A stretch of DNA of 64,000 bases. Source: Bryum argenteum (lineage: Eukaryota; Streptophyta; Bryopsida; Bryales; Bryaceae). Positions within the stretch are counted from its first letter, which is position 1. Each line of letters begins with the position of its first letter. The notes beneath the pieces are model-generated. The model searched no databases. It saw nothing but the letters and a program-made list of their open reading frames with translations, and was not told where the DNA came from. Position numbers and translations under genes: made by a program. Below are positions 1 through 10,456 of the stretch, piece after piece. The DNA lies in contig CM073329.1 of the NCBI GenBank assembly GCA_037043015.1, positions 2,496,648 through 2,560,647 on the forward strand. Direction: 5' to 3'.

Positions 1-1286
1 AACATTGATCAGATCTTGATAGTGCCAGTGGAGTCCTTCTTCGTGTACTTGCCGCACCAGGACAAAAGCTCCGAAGGCGTGTTCGAAGTGCTGGAGGCCG
101 CACTGGGGAAGCTCCTGGTGCCGTATCACTTCATGGCCGGCAGGTTCATCAGCGAGGACGGACGCCGATTGCACATAAAATGCAACCGAGCTGGTGCAGG
201 ATTCGTGGTGGCAACTTCGGAGCAGACGATTGACGCTCTCGGTGACTTGAAGGTGATGAACCCGAACTTTCGAAGGCTTGTCCCATCAAATCCTGCTGCC
301 AATATCAGCCTCTTCGATGACTTCCTGTTCATGATCCAGGTATCACTCCTCCCATTGAATCTGCACGCATCTCGTGATATGGATTCTAAGTGGAGTTCGT
401 GCAGGTGACGAGGTTTAGGTGCGGAGGATTCACAGTGGCGTTCCGGCATAGCCACGCCCTGATGGACGGAAGCTCCTCCGCGCTTTTTAGAAACAGCTTC
501 TGCAAACTAGCGCGAGGGGAGGGGCTCACGACGTTCCCGGACTTGGACAGGACGTTTCTCAAGCCGCGAGAGCCGCCATCACCGGAGTTTTCGCATCCTG
601 AATGCTTCAAACTCAGTGAGGTTCCAACGATTGACAACGAGGCTATGGTCATAACGCCCGAGTATATTACGAAGCACATTCCGGTGACGGCAAGCGAGAT
701 TCAGGCCCTGAAGGCCATCGCTATGGCGGATGGGAAGCTTACCAAGTGCTCCTCGTTTGAGGCCACGGTCGCCCACTTCTGGCAAGCGCGAACTCGCACC
801 CTGGAGTTTCACCCCAGCGAGCTTTCCAACATGCTGATTGCCGTGGACTTCAGGTCGAAATTCCAGCCCCCTATCCCGGCCACGTTCTGTGGGAACACGA
901 TTATCTGCGCCTATGTCAGTGCTCCTGCTGCCGAGGTTGCTCGCAGCCCACTGTCGTTCTGTGTGGCGAAGATACAAGAAGCCGTGGCGAGAATCGATGA
1001 ACGTTATGTACGTTCCGCGCACGACTGGCTGGAGCTTCATGGCGGCGTGCCTGCACTCGGCAGCCCGAAAGACGTGCTGGTTTCGGCGTGGCACAGGTTC
1101 CCGTTTTATGAGCACGACTTCGGGTGGGGAAAACCTGTCCATGCTGGTCCTCCCACCGCTAGTACCACCCAATACGCCCTCCTTGTTGCCACTGGCAACG
1201 AGGACGACGGTGGTCTCCTCCTCTTGGTCAGCTTCCGACCCCACGAGATGGCCAACTTCGAGCACTATCTCAAGTCTAACCTCTGA
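1..1286 (+). CDS. BAHD acyltransferase, HCT-like (5' truncated by window)
   Basis: The frame is open from base 1, so the gene starts upstream; the first residues (NIDQILIVPVESFFVYLP) align with the usual BAHD N-terminal segment that begins LSNLD. Exons are 1-339 and 405-1286; the 65-nt intron (gt at 340, ag at 403-404) is phase 0 and restores the family join FMIQ-VTRFRCGG. The HXXXD catalytic motif is present as HALMD within SHALMDG, and the structural DFGWG motif is present as DFGWGKP near the C-terminus. About 406 residues lie in the window, close to a full 430-450 aa family member. BAHD enzymes are cytosolic and transfer acyl groups from acyl-CoA to alcohols or amines. HCT-type hydroxycinnamoyl transfer to shikimate is the best guess from overall resemblance, but the acceptor cannot be read from the sequence. 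Both active-site motifs are intact, so it looks functional. Confidence 0.9.
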
Positions 1287-1719
1287 CCCTCTCTAATTGC
1301 ACTCTTAGTGATTCCACAAGAGCTCATATTAGACACTGTATGAGATAATAACATGCTGAGCCGCGAGCATAAGCTCGATGCAACTCCTGCTCAATCAGGA
1401 CAGGATTATGAGATATGACCCTGCTGTTCATATTTACTGCTAGGTTTCAAGCTCTGTAGACATACCAATGGAAATGTGTCGGACTTGGCTTTCTATTTAC
1501 ACATGAATCATGAGTAAAATCTTGATTTTTACCATGAGGTTGCGTTAAGAGAATCCTGCCACCGTGGGTCGACGTGAGGCTGGGTAAAGAAATGGGCTTC
1601 CTTTCACCTGCATGGATCCCTTCGTGTAAAAGTCACGAAAGGTCTTCAATGCTTGAACACGAATGACCTGCGTTCTCATCGTCGGCTTGTGCCGCATCTG
1701 TGCATTTCCAGGTTCGTCA
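1287..1719. other. Intergenic, convergent gene ends
   Basis: This stretch holds the 3' flank of the BAHD gene (+) and of the EF-hand gene (-), which converge here. It is AT-rich with no convincing open frame and no repeat that I can see. Confidence 0.5.
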
Positions 1720-4135
1720 TTAGTACACTAGTAGATGCACCACAACACGAATGCTACATAGTAAGCTCCATGATAAATACATGGTTTGAATGGGCATTAC
1801 ATCTTCCCGAAACGTTACGAGCTTCTCTCGCAAATACCTCGGGCTCAGTTCCTTGCCTGCATAATAAGTAGCGTGTCATTGCTCAACCATCGCAGACTGC
1901 ATACTGAAACATCATTGAGTACAATAAAAAAATCTGATGGTTTTGATAAGAGAAATCGATCATATATGAGCATACGCACCTCCAGGTCCTAATATTGGTC
2001 GATCGACCTCGAAGCTTCTTGTAGTTGGCTTCTTGAACATGACAGGTTTGTCCAGAGCAGGTTTTATCGCTTCAGTTCGTTTCTCTCCGAGCAGAAGCTC
2101 GCACATGTCGGGGGCCATGTTGGATATTAGGTAAGATGGAACAGCTGGCTCTGCAAAGACAATCAACGATTTTAAGCTTCGATCTCGAAATGCGTCACTT
2201 GAATTGATAAAGCTAGTAGCAACATTGGCGTGGATGGGAGGAACTGACCAGGTCCTAGCTTCTTCGGTTTCGCGTGCTTCTTTCTCGATTCAGCAACTAG
2301 TGCCTTTCTCTTGTCTTTCTGCAGTGCGAGGTGACAAATGTTGATTAGAATATCATTGCAGATTGATGAATTTTCTTAACAAGCAAGTGATTAGAGCATA
2401 CATACCTCTGTTGGTACAACTTTCACGGAGGTATCCTGCTCCGGTTCCTGTACACAAAAGCGCACAAGCTCGAGTAAAAGCCTTCTTAATACCAAATCTG
2501 CAAAATCACCGTTTCGAATGCGAGTGGGTCGATTTCTTTGTAGAAAAAGCGGACGGGCACTCTTTTAATGCAGAATATGATAATGTGAGATATCGGATTC
2601 AGAGTGGTTTCTCTATACAAAAATCATACGAACATGTTCATGTGCAAGCATGGCATTGCTGTTGAGTATGATAACAAGTCTTTTACCTTGATGTGTCAGT
2701 TATCGAGAAGAAGAGGAAAAATGCAAATAATGAGAATGTATGTTCGCTATGTAATAATCTTCACGGGAAACTCGAATAGAAATCCCCATACCTTCTCTGG
2801 CTCCTTTCCAGATAAGAGATCTCGCAGTGCCTTCCGCTCAACCATAGCCTTGCGGGATCGGTACTTCATCCGCTCCTGCAACTTCCTGTCACCTCCCATG
2901 ACGGCCTCGATCAGCTGCGTAGCACCGCGCAATTCAGATAGTGGCCTTTATTATATCTGCCCCCATTCTTGAGGCATTTAGAATCATGAAACACTGCTCC
3001 ATGATCACGCTCATTGTTAGTGAATCAACTCCTCTTGGAAAGGTAAAGAAACGATTTGGTTATTCATGCTGAAGTTGACCAGTGAGTTCACCTTCTTTCT
3101 CCTGAAAGCTTGCGCCAGAAGAGCAAACGGAAGCGTATACTCAGTGCTCGGATCCTTACCTGCACATATTTCAGAAGTTCCATGAGTTTCTCCAACAATG
3201 CCATTCCAAAAACTTGATTCAAATCATGAAGGTAGCCTGAGGCTTAAACCCTACAAGAGAACGACACACTAATTCAGTCTCATTTTTTTAAGGAGTTTCG
3301 TGTGTGATGCGATCTCAAATCAGTCGAATTGGCAATTGCTCTCATGGATATTGGTAATTGATCAAGATTCAAATTTCAATGCTCATCATTCTTCAAACCT
3401 TCAGAATCTAAAGCACAACTGTGTGGCTTATACCTTACAAGACGCTAGTTCAATGAGTATGGCTTTTCACTCAGAGGATTTGGTGAAGGGTTTTAGGGCG
3501 CAAACCGCTGTCGGAGGGGGAGTATTCATCGACAGGCAGCATGTCGATCTGCGACACCATCACTCGCATGAACTGGGCGAGGTTCATCTGCAACAACAAA
3601 AATCACAGACCTCAAAAAACATCCGAGTTTTGCAGTTTAAAGAAAGAGAGATCGAGAGGTATACTCACAGTCCGCTTGGTACCCATGATCTCCCGGACTG
3701 CATCGTCGATTTCTGATCTTTTCATATCCATGCCCAGCACAGCGAAGGCCAAATGCACATCACGAGTTGATATCGTCCCTACTCAATCAATCCAGCTTCT
3801 TATCCGAGTTAGAGTGATAGGAGCTTGCAGCAAATCAAGAGATCATAGCTTCTTCTCCGAGTCACAAGTAGCTTGAATCATAGTACCTATCCCATCCGCA
3901 TCGATCAATTCGAAACACTCCCGAAGCTCCAAGGTTTGTTTCCTGGTTATGTCGGGTCGCAATCTCTTGCCATGCTTCTTCAGCCACGGCTGAGCGCCCA
4001 GCTTCGCCAACAGGTTCTGCACATAGCCAGTATGCCAATCAGTAATGATTCTTGAAAGAAAGAGATGGTGGGTTGCATGAGGGAGTGATCGAGAAGTACA
4101 TCCGCTTCATTGAGCGGCATCTCCAATGGCGCCAT
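1720..4135 (-). CDS. EF-hand protein with Lys-rich C-terminal half, ten exons
   Basis: Exons by GT-AG junctions that all keep phase: 4100-4135, 3887-4016, 3669-3778, 3506-3587, 3160-3242, 2792-2914, 2406-2447, 2249-2318, 1980-2150, 1720-1856, giving about 327 aa. The start chosen is MAPLEMPLNEAD. The N-terminal part resembles a centrin/calmodulin-type EF-hand half: ITRKQTLELRECFELIDADG, a loop DADGIGTISTRD that is degenerate (Ile at position 5, Asp at 12), then RSEIDDAVREI and MNLAQFMRVMV. The C-terminal half is basic and low in recognisable domains (ERMKYRSRKAMVERKALRD; KELSPRYLREKLVTFREDV). The weak point is the join between exons 4 and 5: its donor is poor, and exon 4 can instead run to a stop at 3471. 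That would give a separate ~130-aa EF-hand gene, with a second gene (195 aa) starting at 3204. I do not recognise the family; a role in the motile-sperm axoneme is conceivable but is a guess. Confidence 0.62.
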
Positions 4136-5339
4136 TGTGGCGCCGTTGAATGGATTATTCCTCTAATGGGTTTGGACTGCTGTTTGATTGTGGCGAGAGT
4201 GGCAAAAGCGTGAGTAGTTGAGAAGCTCTCGATCACTACCGTCGCGTCCATAGGCCTCCATGGCCACCTTTCCATGCATGCAGTCAATGGCTTTTCCAAT
4301 TCCTTCCAATTGCAATGCAGATGAAAGTGGGATCGAAGCACTCTCACTTGCTTGAGTGTGAAACTGGCGCTGCAGATTCTTGCATGTCCCTCGATCGAGA
4401 CTGGGTCGAGTTTACATACATAACTTTACCACCTGCAGCTACGAATGATTCTTTACATCGGTCTACTTGTATAAAAGTAATCTACTTTACATCTCATAGG
4501 TCTTTTCTTTGTAATCCCTAAAATCAAGGAACCTAAATTCTATGCTTTATGTTCAAACCTGCCCTATTTTGAGGAATGTACCCTTATAATTTGGTACATT
4601 ACTTGTAGATGTACATGTACATGAAATTAAAGACTTGAATTCCTCCTTGTTTGTGAGATGAGACTATTCACAGTTAGAGATAGTGGCAATTGAATCAAGG
4701 TACTAACTTAATAAGATTAAATAACTTGTTAACCCCTAAGATTACTCCATGAATCACTCCACAAAGATTTTGGTGGTCTTAATTTTTCTTGGGTATTGAA
4801 CAATCCATTTTGAAAATATAGCATCCAACACTTGCCACCTATCTATACGTGCTAGCTACAAAAACACTGCACTAGCACTCAACCAATCCTTTGTCCAATC
4901 TTGTTAACGAGAGTGTGAAATCGCAAAGATATGGTAACAAAGCATTCATGAAGTTGTTCCCATGGCTTATTTGTAATATCTATGTATCTAGTTTAGTAGT
5001 AGCTCTGATACCGATTTAGATAGAAATATTATTAATATTCAACTCAACTCCCGATTTAAAAAACACAACCAACTTTTGCATGATATCACAAAATCAAGGG
5101 ATGTTCTTATATGCTTAAGGGCATTGCCACACCCACATGAACTTTCTCCACGATGTTGTCTCCTCTTATCCCTTACTAACCCTAATAGTGCCAAAGTTAG
5201 GGGATTTTTCTTTTACCTTTATTTGTTCAGTCTCTCATGTTTGCCCATCAAGTCCTATCGACTTCTAGTTTATATAACTCAACACCACAAATTCATTTTA
5301 ACATCTGCATTCGCAAATAGTGTTCTTCCTACTTTATAC
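4136..5339. other. Intergenic, AT-rich, no gene seen
   Basis: This is the upstream flank of the EF-hand gene. About 200 bases next to its start are less AT-rich and could be 5' UTR and promoter. The rest is AT-rich DNA without a credible coding frame. Confidence 0.4.
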
Positions 5340-5620
5340 AAAGCTATATACTGTATTACACAATGTCAATGCTTGGTGTAATATCACGTCATCCAACTTT
5401 TGTAATATCACATTAATTAACCTATGTAACATCACAAGATTAACCCATATTACATCACCGCATTCAACATCCAACATGTGCAATATTATAGCACCTAACT
5501 TCGACCTTTGGAATAGCCCGACATCCGTTATATAATATCACGGCATTTGACATGTGTAATATCCCGGACCTCATATGTGTAATATCAAGGGGTTCGACCC
5601 ATTGTGTGGCCCATTTATTA
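5340..5620. repeat. Degenerate short repeat around GTAATATCAC
   Basis: The motif TGTAATATCAC, with variants, recurs roughly every 20-30 bases about ten times (for example at 5378, 5401, 5429 and 5448). The spacers vary, so it is an old, decayed tandem array. A similar GTGATATTA/TGATATAAC vocabulary occurs inside the CCCCAATTCCG MITEs elsewhere in the window, so it may derive from one of those. Confidence 0.5.
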
Positions 5621-5771
5621 TGACGTTTTTCAAAGCTAACTCCTAGTTAATATCTTAACACTTAGTATTATGATCTTTTTAGCTTATCTAAAATCTCTAA
5701 TTTTCCCAGCAATAAGTATTTTGAAGCTCCATACTTTACAACTATTTGAAATCCGATCCATGTGTGGAACC

Positions 5772-5881
5772 CTATACATAATCAATGTGTGTAACCCCCT
5801 AAACATAATCAATGTGTGCAACCCCCTAAACATAATCAATGTGTGCAACCCCCTAAACATAATCAATGTGTGCAACCCCTA
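5772..5881. repeat. 27-bp minisatellite, four copies
   Basis: The unit begins CATAATCAATGTGTG and continues with a C-run (AACCCCCT). It is repeated four times almost without change; the first copy has T for C after GTGTG. Because 27 is a multiple of 3 it produces open frames on both strands with periodic peptides, which are not genes. Confidence 0.9.
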
Positions 5882-6003
5882 GAAATATGGGAAATTCAAA
5901 TAAAACATGTCCAAACTTTATATTGGTTCTCACTCATACAATATCAAAATTGGGCATGCTTGGTGGCAAAAAGTAGCTTTAGCAACTACTTTGTACGGTT
6001 TTG

Positions 6004-6120
6004 TGAATAATAAGTTCCTAGATGAACAAGATTGTTTTGCTCAGGAGTTGCCCGAAGGTTTTATGAATAATAAGTTCCTAGACGAACGAGATTGTTTTGC
6101 TGAGGAGTTGCCCGAAGTTG
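6004..6120. repeat. 60-bp tandem duplication
   Basis: Two adjacent copies of a 60-base unit start at 6005 and 6065 (GAATAATAAGTTCCTAGA...). They differ at only a few positions. No gene context is visible. Confidence 0.85.
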
Positions 6121-6198
6121 CTCGAATTGATTGAAATTTCCGTGGCATGTAAAGGCCAGTTACAAACACTCAAGCCAACAAGAAAGGGGCACCCTTAA

Positions 6199-6559
6199 CC
6201 CTTAAAGGTCCTTCCACTCCTCAATGGGTAGCCCGAAATTGGATCTCAGCATCTTTAGGACTTGGGCGACATGAATAGTGCACTTTATGAACTTGGGCAG
6301 CATGAATGAACCAATCAATGATGAGTTTGCAACCCCCTACAAGGTTTTGTGCAATCCCAACCTACCTACCACAATCTTTTCAAAGCACAAATCACTCATA
6401 CAAATTGCAATTTGAATTGTAGGATTTCACTTTGTAGATGCATCACAAAAAGGTGACCAGAATGATATAAAGAAATAAGTGAAAATTTGAGAATCAAAAG
6501 AGCTACATGCAAGATTCTGTTGGAAAACAGCCCGAGGGGCTAACAGGCGCCTTTAAGGG
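6199..6559 (+). mobile_element. piggyBac-type MITE, 361 bp, copy 1
   Basis: The element is flanked by TTAA at 6195-6198 and 6560-6563, the target site of piggyBac transposases. Its terminal inverted repeats are CCCTTAAAGG at the left and the complement CCTTTAAGGG at the right. It has no coding capacity. It shares its whole interior with the copies at 12345, 12704 and 13891, including the TGGACTTGGG/GCATCATGAATAG region and the CCTACAAGGTT region. The 361-bp size recurs in the copies, so this is one family. The autonomous element at 14250 shares the TTAA flanks and the first ~10 terminal bases and is the likely source of transposase. Confidence 0.9.
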
Positions 6560-6566
6560 TTAAACT

Positions 6567-6762
6567 AGTGCTACCAGCGTTTCTTAGAGACCCATCAGAT
6601 AATGGGATTTCCAATTCGGACCCCACGACCGTTTTATGGCTCAAAATTACTTCCGAGAGCCTACTGCACGACATTAGCATTTTAAGCCTATACATCAAAA
6701 ATTTAGGGCTCTACACCCCTCCCCCTCCCCCTCCCTTGCCCCCGAAAAATGCTGGTAACACT
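6567..6762. mobile_element. Short TIR element (AGTGCTACCAGCG family), copy 1
   Basis: The terminal inverted repeats are AGTGCTACCAGCGTTTCT at the left and the complement of AGTGTTACCAGCATTTTTCG at the right. A homologous copy in the opposite orientation lies at 45293-45521, sharing the TTTTAAGCCTA, AAAAATTTAGGG and pyrimidine-rich blocks. No target duplication is clear, so the superfamily is open. It starts 7 bases beyond the piggyBac MITE. Confidence 0.7.
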
Positions 6763-7721
6763 GATTTACAGTGATCCACAAGAAAAGAGCGAGTGGGCGC
6801 TGAAAGTGCTTGATGCATGGCCACTTCATAAGCAGCAGGCACAGAATGGGGGTGGGGGGAGGAGCCGGCAGTCCACTCGCGCAACTGAATACCATTTCCA
6901 GTTGACTTGGACAGTAGAGGCAGCGACGACGTCTTGGCGCCGCATCCACGCCACCACTCCCACTTCTCGCACTACCCCTGCTTGTCACCACCTGCACTTA
7001 CACACACACACACTCGTTGCCACCGGCCACACTCTCGTCACTCACCTCCGGACAAACCAGCTTCTCATCCGGACAATCAATACAACTGTTGCATTGTACG
7101 ATAATCTATGACCTCATCATCTCCTCATGTCGTTGGAATGGAATGAAACGATCGCCCAAAGAGGACCCAATTGGAAAGAATACAATGAATGTGGCTTGTG
7201 TAATCACCCAACAGTAAAGTAGAATGCATGACGATGAGGAAAGTACACTGGCAGTTACTTGCCAGCATTTATTCAATCATATTCTCGGGGTGAGCAACAT
7301 GCCCATTCGTTGATTTCGAGTCACAACCAGAACGGTACAGTACAGAGTATCAGCCTCGTTCATGGAGGAATAAACATTTGGTGAAAGTCCAACAATTTCT
7401 AGTTTCAAGTAATAACCAGAACGCTACAGTCAAGGCTAACAGTCTCAACAACTCGCTCGCTACGAGCACCACGCATTGATCTAGGGTCGAAGTAGTAATG
7501 AACAGGGTCATTCTATCGATACAGAACTGAAACGGGTGAAAGAAGCTCCGTGATTGCGCGAACGAGCATGAAATTTACAAATTTGCTCTGAAAGCGCTAC
7601 GAGGGAGCTCCGGCAATGACGAGGGGGGATAGGCATTTGGTGTGCGGGCAAAAATGGACACTCTGCGAACAATAGGGTGACTAATCTAATCCGAGGACCC
7701 GCCATAGCCAGGAGGAGAGGA
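6763..7721. other. Intergenic and 3' flank of the membrane-protein gene
   Basis: A short CA-rich run lies near 7000-7015 and a G-run near 6849-6860. The several hundred bases before 7722 may be 3' UTR of the minus-strand gene. No credible protein is seen. Confidence 0.4.
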
Positions 7722-8258
7722 TTATGGAAGACGAGGATTATTAAAGAAGACGAGGCCTTCTTTCTCGTCACTTTTGAGGTCTGCTTCTGCTCTGGTCTTA
7801 TCATCTACGGGGAGGCTGTGATCCTCCGCGGCTTGGAACGGTCTCGGCAATGCGAAGAATTGCGGTTTCTCGTCGCCCGGGAGTTGCACGAACACGGCGT
7901 CGTCGAACTCCGGCGAGTCCACGGGCGGCGTGGCTTGAGCATTCGCTCCTACAGCTAGTGCGGCAGCAGCAAGAGCCGTTGATCGTTCCGAGTCGGACTC
8001 GCGGCGGCGGCGTTCGTTGCGGCGTTGGCGCACGACAGACCAGCAGAGCAGCAACAAGGCGACGCTGACGAGGAACATCATGCACGACATCCCCGCCACG
8101 ATGATGACCAGCGTGTGCGGATTCTGGCACGGCACTGTCGCCTTCGTCTTCACGTCATAGCACTTGTACACACTAGGCGATGGCGCTACCGCTGCCGGCG
8201 TCGGCTCCGCTTTCCCTGCCAGCAACCTCCTCGCCGCTGCTCGATCAACCCACGCCAT
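7722..8258 (-). CDS. Single-pass membrane protein with acidic C-terminal tail
   Basis: A 178-aa open frame starting MAWVDRAAARRLL. It has an alanine/proline-rich N-terminal part (about residues 1-30), a CYDVKTKATVPCQNP segment with two cysteines, and one clear transmembrane helix at about residues 50-74 (LVIIVAGMSCMMFLVSVALL). A strongly basic stop-transfer stretch follows (RQRRNERRRR). The ~100-residue tail is rich in Ala, Asp and Glu and lacks a recognised domain, and the positive charges after the helix suggest it is cytosolic. Upstream, 8321-8419 is an open 33-codon segment (METGSRTETHLLNLF...) ending at a strong donor (CTG|gtgagt). It may be a first exon joined to an acceptor inside this frame, or part of the 5' UTR; the phases do not settle which. 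I do not recognise the family. Confidence 0.7.
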   Translation of the reverse strand: MAWVDRAAARRLLAGKAEPTPAAVAPSPSVYKCYDVKTKATVPCQNPHTLVIIVAGMSCMMFLVSVALLLLCWSVVRQRRNERRRRESDSERSTALAAAALAVGANAQATPPVDSPEFDDAVFVQLPGDEKPQFFALPRPFQAAEDHSLPVDDKTRAEADLKSDEKEGLVFFNNPRLP

Positions 8259-8320
8259 CAGTCAAATTCTCAAGCATTCCAATCACTCGCTCACACACAA
8301 TCAATCAAGAGTCCACTCAC

Positions 8321-8419
8321 CAGCGTGGAGACGCCTTGATTCCATTCCTCTAAAGTCCATGAGTGCAGCTCCGAGAACAGATTTAGCAAATGGGTCTCAG
8401 TGCGTGATCCAGTCTCCAT
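8321..8419 (-). other. Possible first exon of the membrane-protein gene
   Basis: It starts METGSRTETH, is 33 codons long and ends in phase 0 at a consensus donor (gtgagt). The only in-frame phase-0 acceptor nearby would drop the first 18 residues of the downstream frame. It could equally be a spliced 5' UTR with a short upstream frame. Confidence 0.35.
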
Positions 8420-8421
8420 GA

Positions 8422-9676
8422 TGAGGTCGATCGCCGGCAAGCTCAGAACGCATCCATGGCTCTGCGACGAGATCGGAAGAAGCGAGCCAATGCTAATGGG
8501 TGCGAGAATGGCTAATTTTAGAGGTGGGTGCGCACAAAGTCTAGTGGGTGAGAGGCATATGCCAGACGAAAGTTCGAGAGCAAGCCTACATCCATGCAAG
8601 TTAAGGTGAATGGTGAAGAATCTGTTGACGTGGAGGATGGAAGCGTCGGTACTGCGATCGTTCGAGGAGTGTAGTCCAAGTGGGAGAAAGAACCGGAGGC
8701 AGGAGCTCTTGAATTTTATCTTTGCATTTGTGTAAAAGAAAAGAGAAAGAGAAATGGGGGAGAAAGTGGGTGCTGCTCGCGGCGCCGGCGATGGCGGCAC
8801 GGCCGCGCTCCTGGAGAACTGTGTATTGGAGGAGCCGATGCCTTGTGGCGCCCATGCGCCGCCAGGCGTCCTTCAGCGTCAGTCTGTTGGCGCCGCCGTG
8901 CGTCCTTCTGCGTCAGTCTGCTGTCATCCCCCTGCCTTCATGCTCAAGCTTTGGCTGCAGGAAACAGCTGCCCTCTCTATCTAAATTGTAGAGTGGTTTT
9001 GGTTGTACAACTTTTAACTTTAAAGATTATGAAGTAAAAGTAACATGCACAACTTTGTTTGTTGTTGCAACTGCCCAAAATTTTGTTGTAGCAAGCTCAT
9101 TGTGGAGTGGCCAATGGAATCATTTTTGAAAAATGTGTAATGTGTAAATGTGGGATCAATTGGAATCATGGTTTATTTTATTAGTTTTCTGAATTTAGAA
9201 TGAAGGGTCGTAAGTGCACCAAAGATTTCACATTCTAAATTTTTACTCAAGATATAATTCTTAGTTACATTTATTGTTTGGTAGAAATGATGTCCTTTAG
9301 GACTTGTTGGCTTCTACTCTAGTCACGTTTTTAGTCGTGATTGAGTCATGTAGGTGTAGTCTTAGTTGTAATGAACAAGTCGTATAGGACACCATTTTCT
9401 ATTAGTAATAGGAATTTGAAAATGAAAGCAAAATACTTTCTCTTGATTAATTGCGTAGAGTGTGTAGTCTCTCCTTTTATGCACTTTTTGGCATTGTGGG
9501 ACAAACCAATGTGATCATCAAATACACTACTTTCATTTGTATTTAATGAATAAATCAATAAACTCTCTCTCTATATAAATATATAAGTATATTTCTCTTA
9601 TAGTAAATAATATCCAATATAATTATCTTGAAAACCACATTATTCTTTGATACCACTTTTACATATTCACCTATAA
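8422..9676. other. Intergenic; promoter side of the membrane-protein gene
   Basis: 8422-8970 is GC-richer and probably holds the promoter and 5' leader of the minus-strand gene. CTTCWGCGTCAGTCTG occurs as a short direct repeat near 8871 and 8907. Beyond 9000 the DNA turns AT-rich with no gene seen. Confidence 0.4.
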
Positions 9677-9929
9677 CCCCAATTCCACTAAAATGACATT
9701 ATTCCGGTAAAATGGCTCACCTCAACTTTCTGAACAGTAGCTCATAAACCATGTGATATAACAAAATTTGAGGGTGATATTATGGAAAATGAGTGACAAT
9801 ATATATAAAGGAGTGACATTATTAAAAAAATTGTGATATCACAGAATACATAATTCCATGTGAGCACATATGTAAGATCTTGTGTGACAAAATGGCACAT
9901 GGCATAGTTGCATTTCAACAAAATTAAGG
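9677..9929. mobile_element. MITE of the CCCCAATTCCG family, copy 1
   Basis: It begins CCCCAATTCCACTAAAATG and ends in a decayed complement of that terminus. The interior (ACCATGTGATATAAC, TGATATTATGGAAAATGAG, TGACAAAATGGCACATGGCA) is shared with copies at 42434-42686 and 55590-55845. It is about 253 bp, without coding capacity. The class cannot be fixed because no reliable target duplication is visible. Confidence 0.8.
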
Positions 9930-10137
9930 TTATATACAAAGATTATGATCTTTGCCAAGATAGTTTGCAAAATTCCCAAAACTCCATAAACATTCCTACA
10001 TGACCTCTAACAACGGTTAGGATGTCAACCATAGCATTCCATGGGCACTACATTTAAATAATCTAGTTCCCAACAATCATTGGAGCACCAACAAGATCAT
10101 CTCCTAAACACGGCATTGAAGTAGAACTCTAGACGGT
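9930..10137. other. Short intergenic stretch
   Basis: AT-rich DNA between a MITE and a SINE with no feature that I can see. Confidence 0.4.
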
Positions 10138-10456
10138 TAGATAGAAACTCCGGTCCCTTTCTAAGTGGCCGGGGTGAATGAAGTGTCTGTTTGTAATGCT
10201 AACAACTGGATGCCCACTAGACAAGAGGAAATTGGACGATACTAATTCCCCCTTTCGAGGATGAACACTATCACTAAGCTAGTTTCTAACTGGTTCCCAA
10301 AGAACTTTGAGGTACCCATACAACAAGGTCCAAGGACCCTCAACCATAGATGGGTGGACTATGGTGATGAACACCACGTCAGCATGGGGATAAAACCCAC
10401 GACATCCTCATTAGGTATCATGAGCCCCAATCACCAAGCCAAGGCGTGTGGTGCCT
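10138..10456 (-). mobile_element. tRNA-type SINE, copy 1 (full length)
   Basis: Read on the minus strand, the head is GGCACCACACGCCTTGGCTT. It carries a box-A-like TGGCTTGGTGATTGGG and a decayed box-B-like GTCGTGGGTTTTATCCC about 35 bases on, as in a tRNA promoter. The body (CCTTGGACCTTGTTGTATGG, TTCATTCACCCCGGCC) and 3' end (GGACCGGAGTTTCTATC) are shared with the copies at 50725 and 12136. Length is about 319 bp, with no coding capacity. SINEs depend on LINE machinery, and no LINE is visible here. Confidence 0.85.

Noticed and set aside
838-1296. Second frame within the BAHD gene
   Set aside because: Shadow of the real frame, which carries both the HXXXD and DFGWG motifs.
4975-5060. AGCTCTGATACCGATTTAG phrase as a retroelement trace
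   Set aside because: A single short phrase with no paired long repeat or coding trace; not enough to name a family.
5670-5882. Frames on both strands with NVCNPLNII-type repeats
   Set aside because: By-product of a 27-bp minisatellite, a multiple of three.
6749-7111. 120-codon frame rich in Thr and His
   Set aside because: Composition comes from a CA-rich tract; two overlapping frames are equally open and none resembles a protein family.
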